Below are positions 10,077 to 21,232 of a DNA stretch of 64,000 nucleotides, one piece after another. Numbering within the stretch: position 1 is the stretch's first letter; every line of letters begins with the position of its first letter. Below the pieces are notes generated by a model. The model saw nothing but the letters and a program-made list of their open reading frames with translations, did not search any database and had not been told where the DNA came from. The translations under genes and the position numbers were made by a program. The stretch is from Elgaria multicarinata webbii. Its lineage: Eukaryota > Chordata > Lepidosauria > Squamata > Anguidae. The stretch is taken from assembly GCF_023053635.1 (NCBI RefSeq), contig NC_086182.1, positions 6,535,001 to 6,599,000 of the forward strand. The letters are read 5' to 3'.

Positions 10077-10570
10077 CCATGAATTAGGCAGGGCGATGGC
10101 ACCATAAGAGCCTCACCTGGAAGCACCCTGCGTCTGTGGCGGTTGATGAAGGAAAAACCACCAGATGCATCGCGTGACTCCAATATCCGGCTTTGAAAAG
10201 AGTCAACCAAGATATCACCATCAGCACCACCCAAAGCCTAAACATTCCATCGTTACCTCCTCAGATGTCCTCTTGTTTGAAAACCTTCTTCTGAATGTCC
10301 TGTCCTGCGGTGATGGTGAGTGGCTGAGTCTTCTGTGGGAACATCTCTTTCTGCTCATGCTGGAGAAGAAGACGCTTGAATAGCTCCTTTAGAGTTCTGA
10401 CTGAAACTCAGAGAAGATTCAACATGCAGTCCAAGTCCAGTTTAAAGAGAAAGAGCTCCAAGTTGCCCATCAGTATTTAGCGCCTGGACAGCAGAATGAG
10501 CAGCAGGTAGACAGCTCACCTGGTCACCAACTTCCCTACTGTGCTGCATTGCATTTCTATTTAAATTATA
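10076..10570. other. No gene seen
   Basis: Unique sequence between an L2 tail and the LINE below. Short frames exist but none has recognisable domains. Confidence 0.3.
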
Positions 10571-11370
10571 GTGATTCCATCTGACTTGGCGTCTCAAGTT
10601 CTCAACCTTATTGACAAATTGAAAGCAAATTTGGATACCCATCACCACGCCCTGATGGGTATCCATCCAAGAGTTCTCAAAGAACTAAAATATGAAATTG
10701 CGGACCTCCTCACAAAAATATGCAACATGTCCCTAAGTTCAGCCTCTGTACCAGAGGACTGGAAGACGGCCAATGTAACACCACTTTTCAAAAAGGGATC
10801 CAGGGGGGGGATCTGGGAAATTAAAGGCCAGTTAGCTGTCCCAGGTAAATTGGTTGAAAGCATTATTAAAGACAACATTAGTAAGCATATAGAAGGACAG
10901 GTCCTGCTGAAGAAGAATCAACATGGCTTCCGCAAAGACAAATCCTGTCTCACTAATCTACTAGAATTCTTTGAGAGTGTCAACAAACATGTCGACAGGG
11001 GTGATCTGGAGGACATTGTTTACTTGGACTTCCAAAAGGCTTTTGATAAAGTCCCCCACCAACGACTCCTGAACAAACTTAGCAGTCATGGAATAAATGG
11101 AGAGGACCACTTATGGATCAGTAACTGGTTAGAGAACAGAAAGCAGAGAGTAGAAATAAGTGTTCAAATCTCCCGATGGAGGAAAGTAAATAGTGGGGTC
11201 CCAGAGGGTATTGGAACCAGTTCTTTCCAACTTGTTCATAAGTGATCTCGAATTAGGAGTGAGCAGCAAAGTGGCCAAGTTTGCCAACGAACCAAATTAT
11301 TGAATTATTATTATATATTTTTTGTGAACCGCCCAGAGAGCTTCAGCTATTGGGCGGTATAAAAATGTAA

Positions 11371-11401
<31 letters not shown>

Positions 11402-12405
11402 ATTGAAGGTTGTTAAAACACAAAGGGATTGTGAAGAGCTCCAAAGGGAGCTTTTCAAGCTGGGAGAGTGGGCATCCGAATGGCAGATGCGGTTCAATGT
11501 AAGCAAGTGTAAAGTGATGCACGTTGGGGCTAAAGAAAAACCTAACTTCAAGTATAACCTGATGGGATCTGAGCTGGCGGTGACCGAACAAGAAAGAGAT
11601 CTTGGGGTTGTGGTGGAAAAGCTCGATGGAAATGTCCACCCAGTATGCGGATGCTGTAAAGAAGGCAAACTCCATTATAAGAAAAGGAATTGAGAATAAA
11701 ACTGTCAGTATCGTACTGCCCTTATAGTGCAACAACACTTAGAATACAGTGTACAGTTCTGGTCACAACACCTAAAAAGGAATATTATAGATCTGGAAAA
11801 AGTACAGAAAAGGGCAACTAAAATGATTCAGGGGCTGCAGCATCTCCCCTATGAGGGAAGGTTACAACAGCCGGGATTGTTTAGCTTGGAAAAAAGGAGG
11901 CTAAGGGGAGACCTGACAGAGGTGTACATAACTATGCATGGTGTGGAGACTGGATAGGGAGACATTTTTCTCCCTCTCTCAAAATACTAGAACCCAATGG
12001 GGTCATCCCATGAAGCTGATTGGTGGGAGATCCAGGACAAATAAAAGGAAGGGCTTCTTCACACAGTGCAGAGTTAAATTATGGAACTCACTACCACAAG
12101 ATGTAGTGATGGCCACCAGTTTGGATGACTTTAATACGGGGGTTGGATAAATTCCTGGAGGAGAAGGCTGTCCATGGCTACTAGTCCTGATGGCTCTGTG
12201 CTACCTCCAGCATCAGAGGCAGTAAGCCTGTGTGCACCAGTTGCTGGGGAACATGGGTAGGAGTGTGCTGTTGCTGTTGCACCATGTTTGGCTTTGTGGG
12301 TCCCTGGTCGACAGCTGGTTGGCCACTGTGTGAACAGAGTGCTGGACGAGATGAACCCTTGGTCTGATCCAGCATGAGGGCACTTCTGATGTTCTTTGTA
12401 TGAAT
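10571..12405 (+). mobile_element. CR1/L3-clade LINE, 3' half with decayed reverse transcriptase
   Basis: The longest LINE here. 10571-11245 is open and encodes reverse-transcriptase blocks VPEDWKTANVTPLFKKG, NQHGFRKDKSCLTNLLEF, DIVYLDFQKAFDKVPHQRLL and SGVPEG. The expected FADD catalytic block falls at about 11280-11300, where the sequence reads FAN then shifts frame. An L2-type tail (11302-11402) is inserted directly after it. Downstream frames give LGEWASEWQMRFNVSKCKVMHV (11463 on), ATKMIQGLQHLPYEGRLQQ-like residues and KLWNSLPQDVVMA. The 3' end GTGTGAACAGAGTGCTGGAC...CTTCTGATGTTCTT matches the L3-like tails elsewhere. Inactive. Confidence 0.9.
11302..11402 (+). mobile_element. L2-type tail inserted in the LINE
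   Basis: TGTGAACCGCCCAGAGAGCTTC-AGCTATTGGGCGGTATAAAA followed by (AATA)n. The LINE sequence resumes at ATTGAAGGTTGTTAAAACAC. Flanking ATTGAA copies suggest a short target duplication. Confidence 0.75.
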
Positions 12406-12407
12406 TA

Positions 12408-12481
12408 GCACATGCAAAATTTATGCAAATATGTGTCCTTTACAGTTCTCTTATTTGGTGATGCATAAGTGGTCACCCTAG
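12408..12481. mobile_element. hAT-like MITE right-end fragment
   Basis: GCAAAATTTATGCAAATATG ... GTGATGCATAAGTGGTCACC-CTA. It shares the CAAAATTTATGCAA and GGTGATG blocks with 23487-23535. Confidence 0.45.
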
Positions 12482-13279
12482 GTAAGAGGATTAGGGAAAT
12501 GACTCTGCAAGTGGCCAGATAAAAGCCCCCTGGATGGCCACCCACCCATTTTCACCATATAAATCTGTCCTTTTTACAGGTTTGGGTGACTTTGGTAGAC
12601 TCACTTACTCATGCCAATAAAGCATTTTTTAAAATTTAAATTAAAGCTAGAAATGTTCGGGTATTCCAAAATGTCACTTTGGCTTCTTGGAAACGCACAT
12701 CTCTCCTTTGCTGACTCATCCACCATTAACTGCAGGTGATGTTTTGCAACTGTCCTCTGTTTAACCAATTGTTCCCTGTTTTATTTTGGGGGCTTTGACT
12801 TTTTGGGCACTGCGTTAACACTCTGCAATTTTCTTTGCCTGTCTTTTTCTTTTTCTTTTTTTTAATTCGCCCACTTATCCAATCTTATGGTCACTAAAGA
12901 CTGTCAACCCACAAAAGAGGGTTCCATCCTTCCCCAGTTGATTAACTGTCTCTGCTTTTTACCATTTAATCAATCATTTGCTGATTAAAAGAACATCTCA
13001 GCGCAAAGTGAGCCTACGCTGAAGATGGTTTAGCAAAGTCCACAGCCTCTCTTCCCGAAACAGGCAAAGAAGAGACAAAACTCAAGCTGGTTTAGGAAAG
13101 CTTTGTCCATGCTGAATTGAGGCTGAATGGAATGACCACTTCTTATGCAAAACGCCCAAGTTTTGATTGAAAAAATACTGGCTTCTTCTCCTACCTCCTC
13201 TTCCATTCCAGGTGGGAACCAGAACACGCCCAGTTAGGGCAGACCTAGGTTTGCCATGGATGCAGCCTAGAAGAATCTA
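12482..13279. other. No gene seen
   Basis: Apparently unique, AT-rich in the middle. The frames are short and unrecognised. Confidence 0.3.
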
Positions 13280-13424
13280 GAACAGCCATCCCCAAACTGG
13301 TGTCCTCCAGGTGTCTTGGACTGCAACTCCCATTATCCACAGCCAGCTCCCATAATCCCACAACCATTATGGGAGTTGCAGTCCAAGATGTCTGGAGGGC
13401 ACCAGTTTGGGGATGTCTGACCTA
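13280..13424. repeat. Palindromic foldback element, well preserved
   Basis: Left arm CCCCAAACTGGTGTCCTCCAG-GTGTCTTGGACTGCAACTCC pairs with right arm GGAGTTGCAGTCCAAGATGTCTGGAGGGCACCAGTTTGGGG. The spacer is about 50 bp. Both arms are close to identical, so the copy is relatively young. Confidence 0.85.
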
Positions 13425-13565
13425 GAAGGACAGGGGCAGAGTCAGGTCAACATCTGGCAGGAGGAGAGTGGATGCAGCCCTGTGCCTTCTAGATGCTTTG
13501 GACTACAATTCCCAGCATTTCTGATTATTGGCCAGCCTGGCTGGGGCTGATGGGAGTTGAAGTTA

Positions 13566-13705
13566 AAAAAAAGGATAAGGGAGCTCATTGCAAGCGTACC
13601 TGCTTTGTATGTAGATGGTCTTTCTGGTCCAGTTGCTGGAATCTCCAGTTGCAAAGATCAGCTAGCAGGAAAGATCCCTGTCTAGAAGGCTGAGTAGCTA
13701 CCATC
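13566..13705 (+). repeat. tRNA-Ala-type SINE fragment
   Basis: GAGCTCATTGCAAGCGTACC-TGCTTTGTATGTAGATGGTC corresponds to the anticodon arm and B-box half. AAAGATCAGCTAGCAGGAAA corresponds to the SINE body seen antisense at 42555-42750. Confidence 0.5.
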
Positions 13706-13754
13706 AAACGCGACAATACTGGACCAGTGAGGGTCAGGCTAGTGACTCCGTGTC

Positions 13755-13880
13755 CAGTGGGGCGGTGAATCCGATCTGGGCTTCATCCAGAACCTTGGAT
13801 AGCTCCTTTAGAGTTCTGACTGAAACCTGGAGCAGATTCATCGCCCTGCTGACCTTGGAGCCACCAGCCTTCACTGCCCG
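13755..13880. mobile_element. Partial MITE of the CAGTGGAGGCTGGTGG family
   Basis: CAGTGGGGCGGTGAATCCGA ... GCAGATTCATCGCCCTGCTG and GAGCCACCAGCCTTCACTG are the inverted halves of this family. Better copies are at 25180-25347 and 46112-46349. Confidence 0.6.
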
Positions 13881-14870
13881 CTTATTAAGTTTAAAATGCA
13901 GGTGCACTGGTCAGTTTGCAGTCCTGTTTCTGCATGGAAGTTTTATGCTAAATGTCAAACCAGCAGCAAGATTTCCTGGAGGGCTACTTTTGTCAATGGA
14001 GACAGCTTAGGTCCTAGCTGCTCTACCCCAAAGTGGCTTATGGTTGGCATTTTTAAATGCATTTCAAGGCCAGCTCCTGTTCATTTCAATGGTCCCAATG
14101 TTCATTAGTTGGGGGTGGGAGTTGCTATTTGGCATCCAAATGGCTTGTTCCTGCCCTGTTAGGAAGTGTACAGGTTTTTTATATATACTGTATAATGATG
14201 ACACCTTTGCCACTGAGCTTTCTTTCCCTGGAAACAAATCAAGGATACAGAAGAGTTAGAAATGGTACAGCGAAGGGCACCGAACAGCGGAACAGTGTTT
14301 CAGTTTTAAAAGCTTAGCAGCCCAATCCTATTCATGTCTGTTCAGAAGAACCAGGTCCTGTGGAATTCAATGGGAGTAGTTCCCAGGTAAGGGTGCTTGA
14401 AAAAACCATCACACATTTAGAAAAGCAATTTCTTCCACCTAGTGCAACTGCTCTCAGGTTCTTAAAATCCTATTAAACTTCCCATTTGAAACCCACAGTT
14501 TAGTGAATTAATCAATCCATCACATTGATAAATTGACTGAGGCTTTCAGGCCTAATTAAAAAGCTCTTTTTTTAATTCCAGCCTTTTTCCTTCAGAGCAT
14601 TTCCTGGCGTTCAGCCATTTGCAAATTTCATAAGCGTACGCTCCGTTCCTTTGTTCAATCCATGATTTACAAAGTTTGACTAGTGTTTGAGCCAAGATAA
14701 GATCTTGAGGAATATCTTTTTATGAAGCATACATGAACCAGATGCCCCTGAGAAGACAACAAACAGGACGTGAAGGTAATAGCCCTTTCCCGCTGTCATT
14801 CCACAGTGACTGGTAACCCAGAGGCACACGACCCTAGGGGCAACATATAGCCATCGTGACTTATTGAAAC
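13881..14870. other. No gene seen
   Basis: Unique or unrecognised sequence. No splice-bounded exon with homology was identified. Confidence 0.3.
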
Positions 14871-14875
14871 AGATG

Positions 14876-15275
14876 TATTATTTTTTTATATACAATATTT
14901 ATATACCGCTCCAGATCTAAAATAGATTCCGGAGCGGTTCGCATAGGTATAAACAGTAAAAAGGAAGAAGATTTTTAAAAAACAAATTAAAGTTGTTCAA
15001 TTTAAAACAAAGGACCAGAAAAAACAGTGGCTAGCCAGTTGAGGAATGCTTCTCGAAACATAGTTGCTTTCAGGTGGTGACGAAAGCAGCCTAGTGACCT
15101 CCAGGGGCAGGGAGTTCCAAAGTGAAGGGGCCACCACACTAAAGGCTCTTCTCCTGGTGGATTCAGATTGGGCCATGGGTCCATGTGGAACCACCAGGAG
15201 CCTGTCCTCCGATGACTTTAGTGTCTGGGCAGGTTGGTAAGGGAGAAGGCACCCTCTCAGGTATCTTGGTCTCAA
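14876..15275 (-). mobile_element. L2-like LINE 3' end
   Basis: Minus-strand frame ending at 14997 encodes [20 protein letters not shown], the C-terminal block of L2-type ORFs. Beyond it lie TACCGCTCCAGATCTAAAAT-AGATTCCGGAGCGG and an A/T tail. The tail differs from the main L2 subfamily here. Confidence 0.75.
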
Positions 15276-15473
15276 GTTGTTATTGTATCGTAGTATTGTA
15301 CAACAAAAGTGCCTCTGAGCATGTACAGATTACATTTCCATTGCCAATAAGCAAGTTAACCTGTTTTCACACTCATAGGGGCAAGCTAGATGAGATGTTA
15401 GAGATGCATTATCTGATCTCCCTTACATTTCTTTAAAAATCTGCAATGGTGTGTGTGTGTGAATTGGATCAGG

Positions 15474-15734
15474 ACTACAGCCGTACAGGAGAGAGTATTT
15501 AATTCTTTCTCCCATCCCATTTTCCCGGATCAGCCCAAAAGGTAGACCAAAGGTTTGATCTGGCTGAGCTCTTCTTTTGTTCTTATAGACATGTTATGTT
15601 AAACTGACTAATATGATCATATCTTGCCAGTGGTTTGTCATCTGCACGGTTCATTTCTGGACCCAGTTCAGAGTGCTGGTATTAACCTTTAAAGCCGTAA
15701 ATGGTATGGGGCCAGGTTAGCTGAATTTCTCCTG

Positions 15735-15781
<47 letters not shown>

Positions 15782-15947
15782 AATCATCTATCTATATCTA
15801 ATCTATCTAATCTATCTATCTGGTTCTTGAGAGCATATCTGGCTGCCCCATCAAATGAGGTGTGGCGAGTGGCTATTAGACAGGGCCTTCTAAGGGGTGG
15901 GGCCCTGTAGCTTTGCCAGACACTACAGCCGTACAGGAGAGAGTATT
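15474..15947. repeat. 26-bp direct repeat pair flanking a 422-bp segment
   Basis: An identical 26-bp sequence beginning ACTACAGCCGTACAGGAGAG occurs at 15474-15499 and 15922-15947. Between them lie an L3-like scrap, an L2 segment and a (TATC)n microsatellite. Confidence 0.85.
15739..15818. repeat. (TATC)n microsatellite
   Basis: About eleven uninterrupted CTAT/TATC units followed by imperfect ones. Confidence 0.95.
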
Positions 15948-16004
15948 ATTTTTATTTTAATAAAAGCCTTTTTATTTTCCCAGGCTTTTTGATCTTAACA
16001 ACCT

Positions 16005-16112
16005 TTAGGGCACACTCCTATGCATGTTTAAACAGGAAAAAGTCCTACAGCTCCCAGCATCCAGGGAGTTGTAGGACTTTTTCTGTCTAAACATGCATAA
16101 GATTGCGCCTTT
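16005..16112. repeat. Palindromic foldback element with ATGCATGTTTA arms
   Basis: CCTATGCATGTTTAAACAGG-AAAAAGTCCTACAGCTCCCAGC pairs with GGGAGTTGTAGGACTTTTTCTGTCTAAACATGCATAAG. A second copy is at 36450-36560. Confidence 0.8.
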
Positions 16113-16249
16113 AGTGGTTTTAAAAAGATTTCCCCTAGTGTTATCTCCTGTTGTTGGTTTTACTTTAGTTTTATGGTGCTGCTGGTTTTATTTAGTTCTA
16201 CGCTATTGCTGGATTTATTCTGTTTTATTGCTTCTCTACATTTGAAAAC

Positions 16250-17849
16250 AAACAAACAACCCGCTACCTTACCAAGGCTTTCTGCTTCTGCTTTCTTTCT
16301 GGAATTGCAATAGTTTCAATTAAACAGGAGGCCGTGGGTGGCCACACGGCTTGAATTGATTACTTCCTCTCTGTGTGTGCTCCCTTCACTTCCATTGATA
16401 CATCGCCATCTAGTGGGGGAATTATTGCGCAACACCGAGTTTACACACTGGGAGATCCTGCTTTTCCTGAATATTACCACATTATCTGTGGTTCTTTTAA
16501 AAGTGGGATTTCCAGGGGTGGTGGTGGAGTTATTATTATTATTATTATTAATAATAATAATATTTATGTATATAGCACCATCAATTTTCAGGGTGCTGTA
16601 CAGAACAAAATAAAACAGAATACAAAACACCCTGCCATATGGCTTACATTCAGAGGGCCACAGCGGACCACCTCAACTCCCTAGACCATGTACAGAATCT
16701 GTTTAGACTGACAATTACTCTTACTTCAATGCTGATGATTGGAGAGCAAGTTCCACCAACCTGAGGCAGGAGGTAAGTTTAGTGGAGGCGGGGAGGCTGT
16801 GTGGCACACATTGCTCCATCCTCCAACAAACGAGAACAGAGAGAGTGTTTGTGAGGAACCACTGGAATGCCGCCCCTGCTGCCCCCAAGCAACTGCCGCA
16901 GTCGCCTCACTCACGCCAGCCTTGCAGAGGGTGCACATTTCACCTCTGAGTCCCATTTCCTCTGTAAACCCACCCTCCGCCTCCTCCCACCCACACCAAG
17001 GAAACTTTCGGCTGCGATGGAGAGAGTCTATTTCATTCTAGCACCCCTTCCCCTCGCGTGCAGAAAAGACGCTAGCAAGGAACTCCTGTCAAAAATTGCT
17101 TAGTGACTGTTTAATGGCACAGAAAAACACGCGGCGTGTGCTGCAGGGGGAATGGAGCAGCCGCTCGCCAGCCCACGCGTGCACCGAGGCGTGCTGAACG
17201 GCACCGGCTGCGGAAAGCCTGAGAAATGCTGACGACGACGAGAGGGTTGTTTTTAAAAAACACGGCAGAAAAGGAGACACACCGCCGCTGGGGGGCACAC
17301 AGCGCCTGGGTTCAAGCAGCGTCTGCTGGCCCCATGGGGAGGGGGAAAGGCCTGCCGTGCGCGCTGTCTCTGGTGCCAAAAGCCTTGGCAGGCAACCCCT
17401 CCCGAAGGAAACTTCTTGGAAGTTGTCCGTTGCATACAGAGAGGGGGGGAAGGAGGGAGGGTTGCAGGGAGATAGACACGGCTTTTTATGCCACGCCAAC
17501 AATTGCTCATTAGCATGGCCTTACCGGAACAGCCATTGACCGGGAGCCCCATTATTCCCAGCCAACGAGCCATTTGGCGGGAGGGTGGACCTGGTGCTTG
17601 TTGCAGTCCTATGTTACTCTCAAGAAAGAGACACTGCTCCTGACTGGGGAGGTTCTGTTTGGCTGCGGGAACGAAGCAGCTCTTGACAACTGAGCCCTCC
17701 ATGTTTTTGCTTAATTTTCTTTAAAAAGCCGTCAGAGCGATCAGCCCTCGCCACGTCTCGAGGTTTAAAGGGCCACCAGTTCATCGTTTATTATATTTTT
17801 GATCTGACCAGTAACTGGCGTTACATGCTGTGTGAAAGTGTCATTGCTG
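16250..17849. other. No gene seen; GC-rich unique stretch
   Basis: 16510-16640 contains (ATT)n/(AAT)n followed by a repeat scrap (TATAGCACCATCAATTTTCA, also at about 57455). 16740-17700 is GC-rich and apparently single-copy, with open frames on both strands but no recognised domain. A foldback-free region like this could hold a regulatory element or an unrecognised exon. Confidence 0.3.
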
Positions 17850-17854
17850 TACAG

Positions 17855-18275
17855 AATTATGCCGGGTGTGGAGAATGTGGAGAGGGAGACATTTTTTCCC
17901 TCCCTCTCTCAAAATACTAGAGCCCAATGGGGTCACGCCATGAAGCTGATGGGTGGGAGATTCAAGACAGAGAAAAGGAAGGACTTCACGCAAAACATCG
18001 TAAAACTGTGGAATTCGCTTCCATGGGACACCGTGCTGGCCACCGGTTTGGGTGGTTTGAAAAGGGGACTGGACAAATTCCTGGAGAAGAAGGCTACCAA
18101 GGGCTACTAGCCCTGACGGTTATGTGGTACCTCCGGGATGAGAGGCGGGGAACATGGGTGGGAGGGTTCTATTGTACTGATGTCCTACTTCTTGTTGGCC
18201 ACTGTCTGAACAGAACGCACGATTAGATGGACCCTTGTTTTGATCCACCATGGCTCTTCTTACATTCCTATAGTC
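17855..18275 (+). mobile_element. L3/CR1-like LINE 3' end
   Basis: Encodes remnants of the ORF end (GHAMKLMGGRFKTEKRKDF, VKLWNSLPWDTVLATGLGG). It continues into GGGAACATGGGTGGGAGGGT and a degenerate tail. Confidence 0.85.
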
Positions 18276-18730
18276 TTTTGCTTGTCTTGATTCAGTCAAT
18301 CAATTTCAGTAGGTGACACACACACCCCCATTTATATATTTTTTTAAAAGGACGGGGAGAAAAGATGTCTTTTTCTCACCACTATTTATACTTTTTATTT
18401 ATAAACCTTTATGATCCCCAACACACACGATTCGCCGTTTTAATAAGCGAAAAAGCTCTGCCGTCTTCCCTTGCACACAGCGTGCTTTGAACTCAATGGC
18501 CCTGGCAGCTAAACCTCTGCAACTTTCCAGGCAATTCCAGAATTGCTTCATCTGCCATGAACTCACTGCCCTCACCAATCCAGCCTGCTTTTTCTCAGGC
18601 TGGGAGCTGGGAGTCATCCCTGACTGGTGGGAAAAAGGCGTTGTGGGGGTGGCACGGAGCTAAATCCCCGGTGATCATGGATGCTTCTTGTGGACTTATG
18701 ACGGTTCCCCCCAAATTTCAATGAAACCAG
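18276..18730. other. No gene seen
   Basis: Unrecognised sequence with an A/T-rich 5' part. Confidence 0.3.
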
Positions 18731-19185
18731 AATCATAGAACCATAGAATAGCAGAGTTGGAAGGGGCCTACAAGGCCATGGAGTTCAACCCCCTGCTCAA
18801 TGCAGGAATCCACCCTAAAGCATCCCTGACAGATGGTTGTTCAGCTGCCTCTTGAATGCATCCAGTGTGGGAGAGCCCACAACCTCCCTAGGTAACTGGT
18901 TCCATTGTCATACTGCTCTAACAGTCAGGAAGTTTTTCCAGATGTCCAGCTGGAGTCTGGCTTCCTTTAACTTGAGCCCGTTATTCCGTGTCCTGCACTC
19001 TGGGAGGATCGAGAAGAGATCCTGGCTCTCCTCTGTGTGACAACCTTGCAAGTATTTGAAGAGTGCTCTCATGTCTCCCCTCAACCTTCTCTTCTCCAGG
19101 CTAAACATGCCCAGTTGTTTCAGTCTCTCTTCATAGGGCTTTGTTTCCAGACCCCTGATCATCCTGGTTGCCCTCCTCTGAACAC
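18731..19185 (-). mobile_element. CR1 LINE 3' end, long copy
   Basis: Antisense CR1 from the ATCATAGAACCATAGAATAG terminus into ORF2. The minus strand reads [20 protein letters not shown] then [20 protein letters not shown], the conserved C-terminal part of CR1 reverse transcriptase proteins. Confidence 0.93.
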
Positions 19186-19299
19186 GCCATGTAAATCAGA
19201 ATAAATCACCTTTGGCATTGTGGTCAGGCACAGAGGCAGGCTGTGGTTTGCCAGACACATCATGAGAGGTGCTGTGATTGTCTCTTCCTACAATGCAAG

Positions 19300-19535
19300 A
19301 GCCAGTGTGGTGTAGTGGTTAAAGTGTCAGGCTGGGAGTCAGGAGATCCGGGTTCTAGTCCCCACTCAGCCATGGAAACCCACTGGGAGACTTTGGGTCA
19401 GTCACAGACTCTCAGCCCAGCCCGTCTCACAGGGTTGTTGTTGTGAGGATAAAATGGAGAGGAGGAGGATTATGTACGCCGCCTTGGTTTTTTTGGAGGA
19501 AAAAAGGTGGGATATAAATGTAATAAATAAATAAG
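19300..19535 (+). repeat. tRNA-derived SINE with L2-type tail
   Basis: GCCAGTGTGGTGTAGTGGTT is the polymerase III A box region and GGTTCTAGTCC the B box. The body is CCACTGGGAGACTTTGGGTC and CACAGGGTTGTTGTTGTGAG. The tail GGTGGGATATAAATGTAATAAATAAATAA resembles the window's L2 3' end, implying L2-machinery mobilisation. Confidence 0.9.
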
Positions 19536-20185
19536 TAGAGACTGCTTAACTCTTTTCAGCTTCTCGTTGTTCTGTGCATACATAAAATCTTACAGTGCCT
19601 TGAAGACTAGCACATGAGTTATGGCATAAGCTTCTGTAACTTCATCAGATGCAGGAAGTGTTATCCTCGGTTGCAGGTATTCATACATCTGTTGTGGACT
19701 GAAAGCAGTGACATCAGTAGGAAATAAAATGCAAGAAGTACTGACAGTGACAATTCAATTTGAGCTTGAATGGATATACAGAAACTATGGTTTTCTGTCC
19801 CACTCCCTATGTTAATTAACTTGGCATTGCTAAGTTGGTTTTTTTTCAGTTATCACTGCTGTTGTAGAGGGTCATTGTGGTTCTTTTGCATCCAAACCCT
19901 AATTGAATTGTCACTGTCTGTACTTTTTGCATTTCATTTACCTGTGACTTCAATGCTTACAATTCCTTGCTCACCCGTGTGTATTACCTGCAACAGAGGA
20001 TAACACTTTAATGTATCTGATGGAGTGAATTCTAGTCTAGGAAAGCTAATAATAACTTGCAAGTTGTTCCTGCTATTTTTAAACTTAAAAAAAAAAAAAA
20101 AACATTCTGCCCTAGAGGGTTTTTCCACCTAGTGGGGCAGAGATGGTGGTGGGGCAGACTAGAAAAGCATCAATGAACCTACAGG
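19536..20185. other. No gene seen
   Basis: Unrecognised AT-rich sequence with a 17-base A run at about 20086-20102. Confidence 0.3.
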
Positions 20186-20189
20186 AGGA

Positions 20190-20562
20190 GAAGTGGAAGA
20201 TACAGGACAGATAAAAGGAAGGACTTCTTCGCACAGCACAGAGTTAAACTATGGAACTCACTACCACAAGACGTTTTGATGGCCACCAATTTGGATGGCT
20301 TTAAAAGGGGGTTGGATAAATTCCTGGAGGAGAAGGCTATTAAGGGCTACTAGTCCCGATGGTTGTGTGCTACCGCCAGCATTCGAGACAGTAAGCCTGT
20401 GCGCACCAGTTGCTGGGGAACATGGGTGGGAGGGTGCTGTTGCACCATGTCCTGCTTTCTTGGTTCTTGGCTGACAGCTGGTTGGCCACTGTGTGAACAG
20501 AGTGCTGGACTAGATGGACTCTTGGTCTGATCCAGCATCAGGGCTCTTCTGATGTTCTTATT
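20190..20562 (+). mobile_element. L3/CR1-like LINE 3' end
   Basis: GATACAGGACAGATAAAAGG ... AGGGTGCTGTTGCACCATGT ... GATGTTCTTA. High similarity to the tails at 1-214 and 42985-43412. Confidence 0.9.
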
Positions 20563-20805
20563 GCAAATCTGTGACACCCTTGGAGACCCGACGTCCTTCT
20601 CCTTTGCTTGCCCAGCATTTCCCAGCTGTGCTGCCACCTCCATCATTTCCTGCCCTGCACCCATGGAGCCCATTCAAGAAAATTAAAAGTCCATAGAAAA
20701 GCTCTTTGAGAAACCCACCGTGGGGCAATACTTTTATTAGGACCATCCAGTATGTTCCTAAATAGTGGGCAAACTTTCAATTACTCAATTGGGTGCGTTG
20801 CCTGG

Positions 20806-20866
20806 GCATGATGGGAGTTGTAGTCCAAAATATCTGGAGGGCGCCAGGCTTGGGAAGGCTGCCCTA
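20806..20866. repeat. Foldback element, right half only
   Basis: GATGGGAGTTGTAGTCCAAA-ATATCTGGAGGGCGCCAGGCTTGGGAAGGC. The complementary arm is missing. Confidence 0.55.
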
Positions 20867-20869
20867 GGG

Positions 20870-21230
20870 ATGCTGGGACAACCTTTTTGATGCCATTATT
20901 GAGAGTATTAAATCCAGGCGTTACTCAGTTCTGCCTCTAGCTTTAAGCAAAACAAAAGGGGGATTATTTTCACACAAACACACACGCACACCACACACCT
21001 CCCCCTTTGGCACCAACCAGCTGAGTGGTAGGATTTTAATCCTCATCATTACCTGTCCTGCACACTCCCCTGTTGTTGTAATGCATTGTTTTTATTACTT
21101 ATTATGAAGTATTTCCCATGAGTGTAGACATTTTTGAGTTGTGGTTAAAGATCCAGTGCACACTTAAAAGCAGAACAAAAAAAACTGCTTGTTTTGAAGC
21201 ACTTCTGCCATGGATAGCACCTTTAGAGCT
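20870..21230. other. No gene seen
   Basis: Unrecognised; contains a short CACA-rich run at about 20970-20998. Confidence 0.3.
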
Positions 21231-21232
21231 CT

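Larger units (their letters stand above)
15645..16250 (+). mobile_element. Old L2 LINE fragment, interrupted
   Basis: Residues like QFRVLVLTFKAVNGMGPG can be read from GTGCTGGTATTAACCTTTAA. Later come GGGCCTTCTAAGGGGTGG and the T-rich L2 3' UTR. It is broken by the (TATC)n array at 15739-15818 and by the foldback element at 16005-16112. Confidence 0.55.
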
